A DNA stretch of 64,000 nucleotides, from positions 6,448,001 to 6,512,000 of the forward strand of contig NC_079482.1 in NCBI RefSeq assembly GCF_026230105.1, in the 5' to 3' direction. Below the pieces are notes generated by a model that was not told the origin of the DNA, made no database searches, and worked only from the letters and a program-made list of their open reading frames with translations. How positions within the stretch are numbered: position 1 is the stretch's first letter; the number at the start of each line of letters is the position of its first letter. The position numbers were made by a program, and so were the translations under genes. Positions 36,101 through 48,063 of the stretch are shown here, one piece after another. This stretch comes from Diorhabda sublineata. Lineage: Eukaryota; Arthropoda; Insecta; Coleoptera; Chrysomelidae.

Positions 36101-36895
36101 CGCTACGAACATGATTTTTTCTTGATCTAACCTAACCTAATCAAATCTAGACAACCATACTTTATAATGAGTTGGATGTACTCAAACTCTTTCTAAAGAA
36201 TATTCGGTGTATTTTTGATTTGTATTAAATATAACATCATTTATTTCCATTTTATTTCAATATTTTCAATGCATGATAAACCATAAACTTCAGTAAAGTT
36301 GCTGTAGATGAGCCAAATGTTTTTGCATTAGGTTCTACTAGGTGAGGTGAGATTTTTGCAATGAATACTTTAGATGATTATGAAAATGTTATTGTTTATA
36401 GTTAAAACGTAAAGTGTTCGTTTTTTATAATAACCTTCACTGTACTTCGATGGTTAAAATTCAATTCCATTGTAGATTAACAGAAGAACAGAAGTTTCTC
36501 TAATGCCAACTCATTTCTATAGCCTACTCATCGAAAGGTCTCGACTAATTATCAAAAATAAATTGCTCGTATACAATTCTATACTCTTACCTATCTGGTA
36601 TAGAACCATGGAGCTACAGAGAACCTTCAAATATAGAGATTTCAATTCAAAACTTTCCGTCCTGCGTTTCTAACTAAAAATTCATAATGATTTAAATATT
36701 TCACTAAATAATCATCCAATCTATAAAAGAAGTACGATCCAGTTACAACAACAATGAATTTATCTATTCAACTACTCACTAACAAAGAAAAAATTGAAGA
36801 TATTATAGCCAGAGAATCTTCCATAATAAATATTTTCAGAGTACTATCAATGGATGGTTTCTGACTCCATTTGGAGCCTATAATATTCCTTATTT
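33171..36895. other. Long stretch without recognisable gene
   Basis: AT-rich with no coding homology on either strand. A GC-richer patch at 33480-33720 has no conserved frame. TAACCTAACCTAATC near 36129 is the short TAACC-type word common in insect non-coding DNA. Confidence 0.4.
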
Positions 36896-37129
36896 AAGGC
36901 CGCGTCACATACACCACTCTGATCCGACTCCGGTGTGCTTTTGCTCCAAATAACGAATCGGAACGGGCGAACACACATGTCGTATTCCATTCCGAGTACT
37001 TTCCGATTTCCAGCTCCAGCTCGAAATCTACACTGTTCATATTCCAGTCTCACTTCCCTCTCAGACACTCGTACTTCTGCATAATAGTAGTCTGATCGAA
37101 AGGATGCATGCTAAGTGTGTCCCAGCCTT
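36896..37129. mobile_element. Putative MITE with imperfect 15-bp terminal inverted repeats
   Basis: AAGGCCGCGTCACATA at 36896 and the reverse complement of the right end (AAGGCTGGGACACACT, ending 37129) match at 12 of 16 positions. The interior is GC-richer than its surroundings and non-coding apart from a short frame on the minus strand. No convincing target duplication. Ends of the form AAGGC-x-x-x-G-x-CACAC occur in short non-autonomous DNA elements, but the superfamily cannot be settled. Confidence 0.45.
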
Positions 37130-38239
37130 TCCTCTGCTTAAAGAACAAATTGTAAAATGGTGGTGTGTCAGTAAAAAAATATATAGGTGAATGATACTTT
37201 TCAACAGCGCAATTGCAGACTTATGAATTATGTATGATAAATATTACAAAATAATGCCGGCAGCTCGTTATTCGTTAACGGAATTAACAAAAATGAGGAT
37301 AGAATAAGTGACAACACTAACAGATTGTTAGTCTCCCCTGTATTTAACGTGATGGTAGCTTGGATTCTGAAATATTTGAAAATCCGTCATTCCATCACCT
37401 TCTATCAGAATGTTATTCCAATGATCGTGTTATACCAACAAAAGAAATAAAAAATAACTGACTTAACTATGTGATGCTTGATTAGTTAGTATTCCGACTA
37501 ATATTTCCATAATAGGAATAGAAAGATGTTATATAAGAACCTGTCAACGTGTTGTCGGCTTGAATATGTGACCGACTTTTTTTCTTTTTTTTTTCTTTTC
37601 TTACCATGTATTTATTCTCAGTGTAAGTATAAATGATTTGTTTTAGTCTAGTTAGAATCGATAAAAAGCAGTAGTTGTAAGAAAAGATGTTGCGCGGGAG
37701 CCTTTTCAATACCCATATAGGCTTTCTAATACGGAAATATTTCTTTTGCTGTATTAAAGTCAAATGGTCGTTGGTCGAAGCATCTCCTGAATTCTTACTT
37801 TGATCTGAAAGCGCATTAATAAGCTTTCTATAGAACCGGTGCAGATTCTTATTGTACATTAAATTTTATTGTGCCAACGGACACAGTACAGCACGTACTG
37901 TGGTGATGTCCGCACTAGCGTGAATTATATTAACCTACCGGAAGGCTATCGAAGGTTCCTTGTTATTAGTCAGATTTATACACACAACTACCTATCATTG
38001 AAATTGAGAGAGAACTTATCAATAAGCTGCTTCCAACTAATATTTTTATCTTATATTTATAAAAAATTGATAATTCAATATAGTAACAAATATTTATTGA
38101 AAAATATCAAATGAATTGAAATACAAATAGTAGTTTACTATTATAGTATAGTATAGTATATATATATTATAGTATAGTAAAGTATATTTTCCGTACTTGA
38201 AATTAAATTTAGTTGAAGAGAAGACCAGGAAATTATAGG
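37130..38239. other. Stretch without recognisable gene
   Basis: AT-rich. A simple TATAG(T)-type repeat lies at about 38140-38185, just before the satellite array. No coding homology. Confidence 0.4.
38140..38185. repeat. TATAG-type microsatellite
   Basis: Irregular tandem TATAG(T) and TATA units directly upstream of the satellite array. Confidence 0.8.
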
Positions 38240-40392
38240 AGTGTTTTTGAAGGATAGATGTGTGTAGGAAAAAATCAAGATGTTGATCGGTCTCACAGAA
38301 TAGAAAATATAAGGCTTCATACTTGTTCAATTAATACGAGAATCATATGCATATTTAAAAATCTACTTACGCCAAAATGATAAAATAATTGAGCTGAAAT
38401 CGAAAATACATATTTTCGAAAGTTTGGTGTATGTAGGAAAAAATCAGGATGTTCATAGATTTCACATAATTAGAAATACGAGGCTTCAAACTTTTGTTCT
38501 ATTATTAATGAAAAAGATATGCTTAATCAAAAATTCACTTACTCCAAAATAATTGGAGAATTGAGCTGAAATTATTACAAGTTGTTCATTAACTTTAAAT
38601 TTAAGAGGATGAGAATTTTGACGCTGATAGATCCCAGAAAATAGGAAATTTGAGGATTTAAACTTAATAATTGATAACAAGAAACATATGCTTATTTAAA
38701 AATTTCCTCATTACAAAATAATTAGAGAATTAAGCTGATATGATTTCAAGGTGTTTATTAACGTTAGGTATATGTGGATGAGAATTGGGACGTTGATAGG
38801 TCTCTCAAAATAGAAAACATGAGGCTTCAAACTATTTCAATTAATAACGAGAAACATATGCATATTTGAAAATTCACTCACGTCTTAATGATTAGAGCAT
38901 TGAGTTGAAATCGAAAAGACATTTTTGAAAGTTTAATGTACGTAGCAAAAATCCATAGATTTCACATAATTGGAAATACGAGGCTTCAAACTTGTTCTGT
39001 TATTAATGAAAAAGATATGCTTATTCAAAAGTTCACTCACTTTAAAACATTGGAAAATTGAGCTGAAATTATTCCACGATATTTATTAACGTTAGTTGTA
39101 TGTAGATATGAATCGAGACGTTGATAGGTCTCACAGATTAGGAAATACGAAGACTCAAACTTATTCAATTGATAACGAGAAACATATACTTACTTAAAAA
39201 TTCACGCAGGCCATATTTATTAGAGAATTGAGCTGACATTATTCAAAGATATTTATTAATGTTAGATGTATGTGGATGAAAATTTAGACGTTGATAGGTC
39301 TCTCAGAATAGGAAAAACGATACTTCAAAATATTTCAACCAATAACAAGAAACATACGCATGTTTATAAATTCACTTACACCAAAATAATTAGAGCATTG
39401 AGCTGTAATTGAATAGACATATATTTGAAGATTGTAGGTATGTAGAAAAATATCAGGATGTTGATAGATCTCATATAATTGGAAATACGAGACTTCAAAC
39501 TTGTTCTATCATTATTGAGAAACAAATGCTTATTCAAAAATTCATTCATTCCAAAATAATTGGAGAATTGAACTTGGAGAATTTATACAAAGATGTTTTC
39601 AAACGTTAGATGTATGTAGATAAGAATCACAAAGAATAGAAAATACTAGAATTCAAACTTGTTGAATTAATAATAAGAAACATATGCATATTTAAAAATC
39701 CATTCATGTCAAAATAATTGAAGAATTGAGCTGAAATTACAGAAAGATGTTATTAAAAGTTAGATGTGTATATAAGAAAATCAAGATGTTGATAGCTTTC
39801 ACAGAAGAGAAAATAGGAGGTTTCAAACTTGTTCAAATGATAACAAGAAAAAAATGCATATTTAAAAGTTCACTCACGCCAAAAAGATTAGAACATTCAA
39901 CTGAAATCAAATAGACATAACATATTCTTTAAGGTTGAATGTACGTGAAAAAATCAAGATATTGGTAGATTTCACATAGTTATCACATCATATTTAAAGT
40001 TTCAATATGGTAGAATTTACCTTTAGTGAATATTAAAACATGCATTTGATGTATGGTTTGGCTTCTGGTAACTGGTCAGGAGCCAGAAGGTGAGGTTTTG
40101 TTAGGTTTGTCTATTATAAATAAAGATATAATAGATCTAAATATATATGTTTATTAACGTTAGATATATGTGGATGAGAATTGGGACGTTGATAGGTCTC
40201 TCAAAATAGAAAACATGAGGCTTCAAACTATTTCAATTAATAACGAGAAACATATGCATATTTGAAAATTCACTCACTCAATGATTAGAGCATTGAGCTG
40301 AAATCGAAAAGACATTTTTGAAAGTTTAATGTACGTAGAAAAAAATCCATAGATTTCACACAATTTGGAATACGAGGCTTCAAACTTGTTTA
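38240..40392 (+). repeat. Satellite array, about 170-bp monomers in a three-monomer higher-order repeat
   Basis: The marker GAGGCTTCAAACTT (or near variants) recurs at about 38312, 38481, 38652, 38820, 38979, 39150, 39318, 39488, 39645 and 39818, that is every 157-172 bp, and again at 40218 and 40374. The monomers are of three types. Type A has GATTTCACATAATTGGAAATA and TTATTAATGAAAAAGATATG. Type B has a TTATT(A/C) start after GAGCTGAAA. Type C has GTTGATAGGTCTCTCA and ATAACGAGAAACATATG. Their order is C-ABC-ABC-ABC-A, so type A recurs at about 38397, 38903, 39411 and 39905, a 494-508-bp higher-order period. The array breaks at about 39995; a C-A dimer follows at 40149-40390. Confidence 0.88.
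40093..40149 (+). repeat. 57-bp direct repeat, copy 1, flanking the satellite dimer
   Basis: Begins AGGTTTTGTTAGGTTTG and ends ATCTAAATATATAT. Identical to 40400-40456 but for one base. Confidence 0.9.
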
Positions 40393-40399
40393 GAAGGTT

Positions 40400-40456
40400 A
40401 GGTTTTGTTAGGTTTGTCTATTATAAATAAAGATATAATATATCTAAATATATATA
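40400..40456 (+). repeat. 57-bp direct repeat, copy 2
   Basis: Second copy, 307 bp after the first. The pair brackets the C-A satellite dimer at 40149-40390 exactly. Confidence 0.9.
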
Positions 40457-40590
40457 AATTACAATTTATGATAATTTTCTTTAGCATGTACAACGATCTA
40501 AAATCTACATAGCTCCTAAACCATAAATTTTATCGAATTAAGCGAAAAATAACTTTTTTGTTGAAAAATCGACTAAAGAATTCCTTTTTG
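40457..40590 (-). repeat. Lone terminal-repeat fragment of the long-TIR element at 50731
   Basis: ACAATTTATGATAA, TTTCTTT, GCATGTACAACGAT, AAAATCTACATA and TTTTTGTTGAAAAATC-x-ACTA match the right arm at 51264-51410 in order. About 33 bases present there (between TTTCTTT and GCATGTAC) are missing here. No second arm or interior is seen nearby. Confidence 0.7.
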
Positions 40591-42270
40591 CTCTCTTTAG
40601 ATTGTACAGGTTGCCCCTGTAGAAGTTGCGGATTTTCAACCATTGAAAATGAGCCACCCCTGTATACTTCTACACACTACGTTGACATACGTAATCATCC
40701 ATCGCAAATTCATAATGTTCCAATTTATAATTTAGAGAAGATATACTTAAATAGAAGTTTCGCAACTTTTCCATGTCAAAGAATTATTCTCACGGTATCT
40801 ACTCACTTCTGAATTTTTTGTCATCAAGTCCCCGAACACTCTGTACGTTGATTCCGTTGTACGGTGTAACACCAATTCGTTAATAATTACTTGCGTCACA
40901 TGATCGTTCGATTTTTTCGCTTCTTTCTCGGTCTTTTAGTGTTTTTGTAGATCTGATTTTGTAAATTAGCGCCTTTGTTTCTTGTCTTTTGAGTGTTTGT
41001 TCTGAGGACGTCCCTTGGCCTTAGTTGCTAAAGCTACTTGTCTTCTTATCTAGTCTTCTACGTCTCTATAACTAGTTATATCAATTTCCAAGCTGCTTAT
41101 AAGCTTATAATCTGACTTATACCTAATTCCTACCTTGCCTATTTCCATTATGGTAATAGAATTTCAGGAATAAAAAATAAATCCATTTCAGTTAAGTTTG
41201 AAGAGTATTTGATGCGTTTAAGTTCTCCAAAATTGAAATCAAATATGCGTCAAGACATTGCGGATACACTCTTTCAAAAACAACGTTGCGAAAGTAAAAA
41301 AAAAAGATTTCAATTACTAGTAATAAATATGTATTTCGCACAATTTGTATTCCAAACAATTAACGATGTATTTAGCTTGAAATATCCTTTGTGTAACTAT
41401 GAAGATAAAAAAACTGTGAGATATTGAAAAATAATCCGTGGGTAGTAATTTTTATTTGAACTTATTGAATCTTCAAGGTGATTCATCATTGTACTGTTGA
41501 AAACCGGAACATCGCAAGAACATCGTTAATTTCAATAATTGTATCACGATGCACCGGCATACAATTACACCGAAGGTCAAGCTTTTAACAATTTTTTTCA
41601 CAATCACCTTTAGACCGGGTACTGGACACAAACCAATGTAAATATTTAAATAAGAAACAGGATCTTGAAGTTTCTACTTCAAATGACATTGATTAAGTTT
41701 TTTGGAATATTCAACAAAAAACTATCAATTAATTTTTTATTGGTTTCATTAGCGAGATATAAATTTATAATTTGAAATATTTCAACTATTCAATCTTAAA
41801 ATATCTATATTTCCATTACTTGTATAAGATGTGGCTTTTTACAGAGTTATAGGGTGTACCATTTAATAATAAATTAGGTGTAAAAGTTTAAATTCATAAT
41901 GTTTTGTATACATTTTTATTTGTAGGTCCCGCTAAGAAAATGATATTATGTTATCAATACAAATGACATGACGTTTATTTGTATAACAAGCTAAATCCGT
42001 ATCCAGATTCTCCACGAGGCTACACGAGGAAATGCCAGTACAAGAGTGTGAAAGGTGCGCTCGCGTCCTTTCTCTTCGCTTCTCTGTCATATCGCTTCGT
42101 GTCTCTTTTTCGGACGCGAGGCAACATGAGGATGAAAATAAAGTTAATGAGGCGAGGGATACCATAAGCAAGTATTTTAATATAAGTAGATACAATAAAT
42201 TACTAATATAGGTACTACATTTAGTTTATTTCATGTGGAGTGCAATAATTAATTTTTTTGTTGTTTAATA
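40591..42270. other. Stretch without recognisable gene
   Basis: Short frames only. A CG-rich patch at about 42020-42130 (GGTGCGCTCGCGTCC and GGACGCGAGGC) contains an imperfect inverted pair, GCGTCC/GGACGC, and may be a small repeat or regulatory patch; no support for either. Confidence 0.35.
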
Positions 42271-43328
42271 CGGTTGGCAATTAAATACTTTCGCTTTTTC
42301 CTGATAGAGAGCGTTGCTTTAAATTTGGAATAACTTATACTAGAGCAGTACTTTGACGTTTGTCACGTGATACTGATCACAACAAAATATGTGAAGTTTA
42401 TGGTGCTGATTGCTCATGTCAGAATTCTGTTCTGGAGATTCTTCCCTCAAAGATGTGAAGCATTCTAGTCGGTCTACTGGAGTTGATAATGACCATATTA
42501 AAGTGATCATTGAAGAGGATCGTCATATGACTCTTCGAGAGGTTGCGTATAAAACAAAAAAAAGTCTGTGGTTAGTTGAGAAGCTTGATATTTGGGTATC
42601 TCACAAATTGAAAGAAATTCATTTAACACAAAGAATCAATATTTTCGATATACATCTTAACCCAAATGAAACCAATCTTTTTTTGAGAAGAATCATCACT
42701 GGTCAGGAAAAATGGATCCTGTACAGAAACATAGTTTTAAAACAATCATGGAGCAAACACGACGAACCTGTACAAATTACATCGAAAGCTAAAAAACAAC
42801 AAAAACGTTCACGCTATCAGTTTGGTGGGATTACAAAGGTTTTTTGAGCTGCTTTCAAGGAACCAAACTATCACTTCTAATGTTTACTGTAAACAATTGA
42901 TGAAACTTCTCCAATCAAAGAGTTGTCAAAAAAGAAAGGTTAAGTGTTTCACCATGATAATGCAAGGCTTCACACATATTTTTCAACTCATGGGAAAATA
43001 TTTGAGCTTGGCTGAAAAGGGATACCATATGCCCCAAACAGCCCTGATATGTCACCATCTGATTACTACTTATTTCAAAGATTGCAGAATATTTTGAATG
43101 GTCAAACTTTCACAAATGACGATTATCTTCAATTGCATCTGGTATCTGGTTCAGTTTTTTATTTATAAGGACCAGAACTTTTATGAGCGCGAAATAATGA
43201 AGCTGAAAGAAATACGACAAAAGGTCAGTGAGCAAAATTGGAAATATATTTTTGATCAAAAACTTTAATTTGTTGAAAAAATTTTTATATTTCATACCAC
43301 AAAATCGAAATTATTTTATCACCAACCA
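42271..43328 (+). mobile_element. mariner element remnant (fifth lineage), plus-strand copy
   Basis: End sequences CGGTTGGCAATTAAATACTT at 42271 and the reverse complement of the right end (GGTTGGTGATAAAATAATTT) are imperfect inverted repeats. The plus strand shows IKVIIEEDRHMTLREVA (helix-turn-helix), VEKLDIWVSHKLKEIHLTQR, LFLRRIITGQEKWILYRNI (first catalytic segment, G-D-E-K-W reduced to G-Q-E-K-W), SWSKHDEPVQ, FFELLSRNQTITSNVYCKQL, and NFYEREIMKLKEIRQKV at the C-terminus. The GQEKW change removes the first catalytic Asp. Frameshifts near 42840 and 43095. About 1,060 bp. Confidence 0.8.
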
Positions 43329-46300
43329 ATAACAATATATATACATATAAACAGAAGTTCAAATTCATCAAAGGCCACTATATGATGGCTCCCGGAAAGA
43401 AAAAAGCTTCAATTGAATCCGTTTTGGTTATAAACATCACTTGAATCACGTCAATTTTGTAGTAGATTAGCACTCTATTCGTCTATACTCGTCAATACTC
43501 ATTTCGAGAATCTTTAGGAATCGCTTGGGGAGTGTGTAGAGCGAGTATAAGAAAATGCAACTTATTTTACGAGAAAAAGTAAAACGTGTTGCCGATATTT
43601 AGGAGCATCTTTTATTCTAAAATGTATCTCGTTAATCCTAGAATGCTTTTTTCAATTGATCAAATTTATGTAAATTAACCATCTACGTAGTTAAAATTTT
43701 TATTGTCATTTGATTAAACCAAAAAATTTATTTAGAAAAAAGTACATATATGTTATGAGATATAAGTGAATTATTTGACGTAATATTGTCAAAATCCGAA
43801 TTTAACCGAAAAATTAAGTTCATGAGAAACATGACACTACTCCAATTTGTAATGTATAAAACTATCTGTTGGTTCAAATTATTGTGCTACAAGTGCTGGA
43901 TGTTTCAAATAGGCTACTGCCTTCTAACGAATGTCCCAATATATATTATATTTTTTAACAAGTATCTATAGTGAAATTTAAACTAAATAATGGAACTGAG
44001 CCTAATTTTCTGCGAACATTTCTCAGTAGGTCTTGGACGATTTGAAGATATATTTCACGTATTTTACTAAAAATTTTACGCCTCTAATATTCCTCATCAT
44101 ACACTTTGCGATATAAATGTGTTTAAAAATCTCCAATTGGACAGATCTGAGGTGAATTAGAGGGAGAATCTTGTTACCAAAGATATGTTGTTGATATACT
44201 TTTCTTCCTTAGGTCGGTCGTCCTTTAGATGCGTTTTCGAATTCCCCATAGTTTTCGAGTTTTTTGCGATTCAAAATGTTTTTGGGTCTATAAACTCATT
44301 TTAAGGTGAAACTTTTGAGGTTATGAACAAATAACCTGATATTTTTTTGTAGAAAATTTTGTACTTTACATTTTTTATTATGGCATTTTTTTTCAAATTC
44401 CTCATATTCCCCAGTTATTTGTGTTTCAAGATTTTTTTTAGTTTCAAGTCCCAAAATTTTGAAAATCCTTGTCCGTAATCTTGTTAAATGCTGCTAGACT
44501 TATTCAGTATCTTAAAACCTCTCAGAATTTGGAAAATCAAAACAACTGTAATATTAAGGAAATATTTAGAACATTTCCGTCTTTTTCGGTAATTTTGACC
44601 ATACCTTACTAATTCCTGCGATACGATACTCTGTCTTTTGCTTTTCTTACCTGCCTATCTGATCTTTTTTAGGTGAAAATTCTTGGTTTTCCACTTTTTA
44701 GGAGGTTCGAACATGGTACTCCTTCTTCACATTCGGCAATATCACGGTAAATGCTTCTGCGCTCCTTAAATTTATACCACAACTATTTCAACATAGTTTA
44801 TATAGGTTACAGGGAAAAACTAGCTCTGATATCTGTAAAGTGAATGCTAGTAGGTACATTATCAAAAATCGAAGATATTGCAAAAATATCGATATCTAGT
44901 TCAGATTTCGACCAAGGCTTCTCAGAGACAACGAAAATCTATGGAAATTTGGTAATGTACCTAAATATTTATTATAACAACTGATAGAAAATATGAAAAT
45001 AATTACAATACAAATATATGTTACTAAGCTGGGAGCGAGTTTATGACTGAATTTTATATTATTATTCTTGAGAACACCGGCGATTTTCCCAAAAGGCTGC
45101 TTCAGGAAAATAGACTGAGGGCTGCGTACCGTCAGCATTTTCTTATGAAAAACTATGTTGGGTGATGACATAATTCATTCTTGGAAAGTACTAAAATATA
45201 TATGATTAAGTAAGTGACGCATATACTGAAGTATTCAAATTTCCACAGGACAAGCTGCTTGTCTATTGTAGCATGAAATGTACTATGGTCCTATCACTGT
45301 GTCTAAAGCACTCCAAGCGAGCTATTGTGGAACTAGTCTAAGTTAGAAATTATATTTAATTCAAGTTATATATAATAATTGGTTCTTTTCTATAACAAAA
45401 ATGGCGTTTCCGAGCCCAGTCCATATTGATAAACTTTTTCCTGGGTCCAAAATATTTTTGCTTTGGGTTTTTTGGGTTTTTCTATGCATCATAGGCCTGC
45501 GGTGGGCCCGAGGGAAAGTTTACTACTAAAACTTTCCCAGAGGCCCAGAGCGAAATATGTTGCTACTTTCGACATAACATGTTGATGAGACAGTAAGCAT
45601 TGGCAGACGATCATCATTGGTTGTAAAGCCTTAAGCTTAATTGACTATAACAAAGACAAATCTTCTATACATCTATCTGATTTAATGGCAAGTTTCCAAA
45701 TCAGTGTAAGAAAGGAGTTACTGAAAGAAGAAACTACGGATGATGCTCATCAAGATCAAGAGACGGTAAAACCAAAAAAACCCATTGCCTATTGAACTAA
45801 GAAGGTCTAAATTACAAAGTGAGAAGAGATTTTGTAGGATTCTCTGTTTTTGCATTTTTCACGTTTTTTATTCCCTTAAAAATTTAACAAAAATAGGTAC
45901 ATGTAATGTGAAGGTAGCACAAATTAAAAATATCAATGTTGAAGAAAACAAAAAAATACAAAAACTAAGATTTTTTGTTTTACAATGAAATCGAAGATCA
46001 CAAAAAAATCAAGTGAACCAAGTGTTGAGTAATGTTCCCAGGATCCAACCAAACAGTAAAACACATTTAAATACGGCTCCTTGGGCTGTGAAGAAGGTTT
46101 GAAATAAAATTCGTCGTGCGGTCCGTAGAACCGTTCTGGGCTGTGGGGAAAGTCCAGTTGCGGGCCTATGTACCGCACCGGTGCTCAACTGATTAAGCTA
46201 ATTTACGTATAAGTACATATTTCATATATGTAATAAAAAGGAATCCTAGGACTTTTTAATTATCAAGTTATTTAACAATTTTTATTGTGGAAATACAGGT

Positions 46301-46342
46301 TTATGGAAATACTACATATATTGTTATAAAATAAAAAGTAGG
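43329..46342. other. Stretch without recognisable gene
   Basis: AT-rich with short frames only. A stem-loop at 45512-45538 (GGGAAAGTTT / AAACTTTCCC, 7-base loop) sits in a GC-richer patch that includes the word GGCCTATG or its like near 45494 and 46164, hinting at an old repeat. Confidence 0.4.
45512..45538. repeat. Stem-loop with 10-bp perfect arms
   Basis: GGGAAAGTTT (45512-45521) and AAACTTTCCC (45529-45538) around ACTACTA. Confidence 0.8.
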
Positions 46343-46347
46343 AAAAA
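46343..46347 (-). terminator. RNA polymerase III terminator of tRNA-Trp
   Basis: Five T on the minus strand, 7 bases after the tRNA's last base, in the context AGATTTTTCC. Confidence 0.85.
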
Positions 46348-46354
46348 TCTGTTT

Positions 46355-46426
46355 TGACCCCGACGTGATTTGAACACGCAACCTTCTGATCTGGAGTCAG
46401 ACGCGCTACCGTTGCGCCACGGAGTC
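46355..46426 (-). tRNA. tRNA-Trp, anticodon CCA
   Basis: The 72-nt minus-strand sequence starts GACTCCGTGGCGCAACGG and ends CGGGGTCA. The acceptor stem pairs fully with one U-G pair, and the anticodon stem-loop is CTGACTCCAGATCAG with CCA at 46392-46394. The T arm carries GTTCAAATC. There is no intron. Internal promoter boxes are present: A box TGGCGCAACGG (46409-46419) and B box GTGTTCAAATC (46367-46377). The encoded CCA tail is absent, as expected for a nuclear tRNA. It inserts tryptophan at UGG codons. It stands alone between repeat remnants. The cloverleaf is intact, so it is likely functional. Confidence 0.97.
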
Positions 46427-47419
46427 ATGTGTTTACATTACACAAATTATAAAAGAATATTATATCAAATTAAGTAAATTGTTTTATTTACAAAATGAAA
46501 CGTAGTGGTCTAGAGAATTTCCCCTAATGGCAATAATATGGAATCGGTAGGTCACGCATGACGCATATAAACAAATATGGATAGTATTTAAAAATATTTC
46601 TCACTCTCCAATGTCATTAATGGTCAGTAATATTTTTTTTTCAATTGATCGTTCAGTTAAATTTACAACATTTCCATCCAGTTCTGATTTCGCAGTTTTC
46701 TGAATTCACAATAAAAAACGTCTTAGAACTAGTATACGTTTATTTACAAAATAATATTTACATACATTTTCAACTAAACTAAGGAAAATTAGTAAACGTA
46801 ATTACAATATAAGCTAATAAAATACAGATTTTTCTATCAAACAATGTGAAAAGTGTAATGTGTGAATAAATTTTACACAGAAATAAAATAGTAGTTCAGT
46901 TGAACAGATTGCACATCATTACAATGATATAAAACTATCATTTTGGGATTTAACAAAAAAAATATTGCTATGATAACAATTGAGCCAAAAAACACAAAAT
47001 TTATATATATTAAGGTACGTTAAAAGGTGTGAGTCGATTTGTCAACCAATATAAATAAAAAATTAGTAATATTGATACCAGAGATACATAAAATATCATA
47101 GCACTTTAGTAGTATAATGAATAAACTATACTATTACAGTTGAAATAAAATGTTGTAGAGACTTATTTTGCACATAAAAAGAGCAAAAGTTTTATCCTAC
47201 GTAGTCCATCGTTTTGCTGTACCTTGTCTATGGATATTTCTTAATTCTAATTAATGAATTTTTCATTAAATTATTTAAACTTTCTTCTACATACTAAAAT
47301 GTTCCAATTTCACAAATCTTCTTCCATGTATTTAACTGCTCTTCGATATTCTTCAAACTTTCACTGATATTTTGATTGTTGTTTTCGATGAACTTGGTAC
47401 ATCACCATTTCCCTGTGTT
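46427..47419. other. Stretch without recognisable gene
   Basis: AT-rich; nothing beyond short frames. About 47160-47420 has no homology I can see. Confidence 0.4.
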
Positions 47420-47755
47420 GTTTTCACTAGTTCCAGCTACAGTCAAAAACCTGATTTTTCTTTGTGTGATCATTCACAATTATTTCCATTCCTAGCTTTT
47501 TTCTTGTCTTTATTTATATGTTTACTTTTTTAAATGTATCTGCTACTATTTCTATATCGTCTGCATATACTAATCCGTTTATTTCTCTAGTTCTAGGTTT
47601 CTTTAGCTAATGATTGTCTCCCTTTTCGTAGTTTTTTTTTCTATTATTCTTATCCATAACAAGTATAAATAGAAGAAGACTAATACTACCTCCTTGTTTT
47701 ACCCCTATTTGCTTTTTAAATTTCGTGCATCTTATTCCGTCTATTTGAACTTTTA
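47420..47755 (-). mobile_element. Non-LTR reverse transcriptase fragment
   Basis: The minus strand reads VQIDGIRCTKFKKQIGVKQG, then GGSISLLLFILVMDKNNRK (RT motif B region), and after a stop GLVYADDIEIVADTF (the catalytic Y-A-D-D at 47553-47567). The fragment covers palm motifs B and C only. The sequence G-x-x-Q-G-x-x-L/I-S-x-L-L-F-x-x-x-M-D fits RTE/CR1-type LINEs; clade not decidable. One stop at about 47608 and more downstream break it. Confidence 0.65.
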
Positions 47756-48063
47756 GATATATTAAGTGTATTTTTCTGTGTCAATTCATCATAGTCGGTT
47801 CTTGCATAATCATCACACAATGTAACTTCATTGTTGATACCAATATCAAGAAAAGTTAAAACTTCATTAATTTCTGGTTTCTTCGACACGAAACTGTAGC
47901 TCCTTAAATCATTTCTTGAAATATCTGATACACTATTACGGCAGTTCTCACAATATTTTTCTAATGACTTCTTAGTCATTGCTTCCTTCAGATTATTGCA
48001 TTTTTCTCCTTTCCTCACTAATAAACTGAAAATAAATATTTCAAATAAATCATAAAAGAGCAT
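47716..48063 (-). other. Open frame of about 100 codons, possibly an exon; unrecognised
   Basis: The minus-strand frame contains ECNNLKEA-like charged sequence, KKSLEKYCENCRNSVSDISR, then FVSKKPEINEVLTFLDIG. No family recognised. TATTTATTTTCAG on the minus strand just before TTTATTAGTG (about 48027) looks like a splice acceptor, so the coding part may start there. It overlaps the start of the LINE RT fragment in another frame. Could equally be chance. Confidence 0.2.

Noticed and set aside
38240..40392. CRISPR-like array
   Set aside because: The repeated unit is about 170 bp with whole-unit similarity and no short identical repeats separated by unique spacers; the host is a eukaryote.
44896..45171. 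91-codon minus-strand frame as part of a retroelement
   Set aside because: No motif could be matched with confidence; probably chance.
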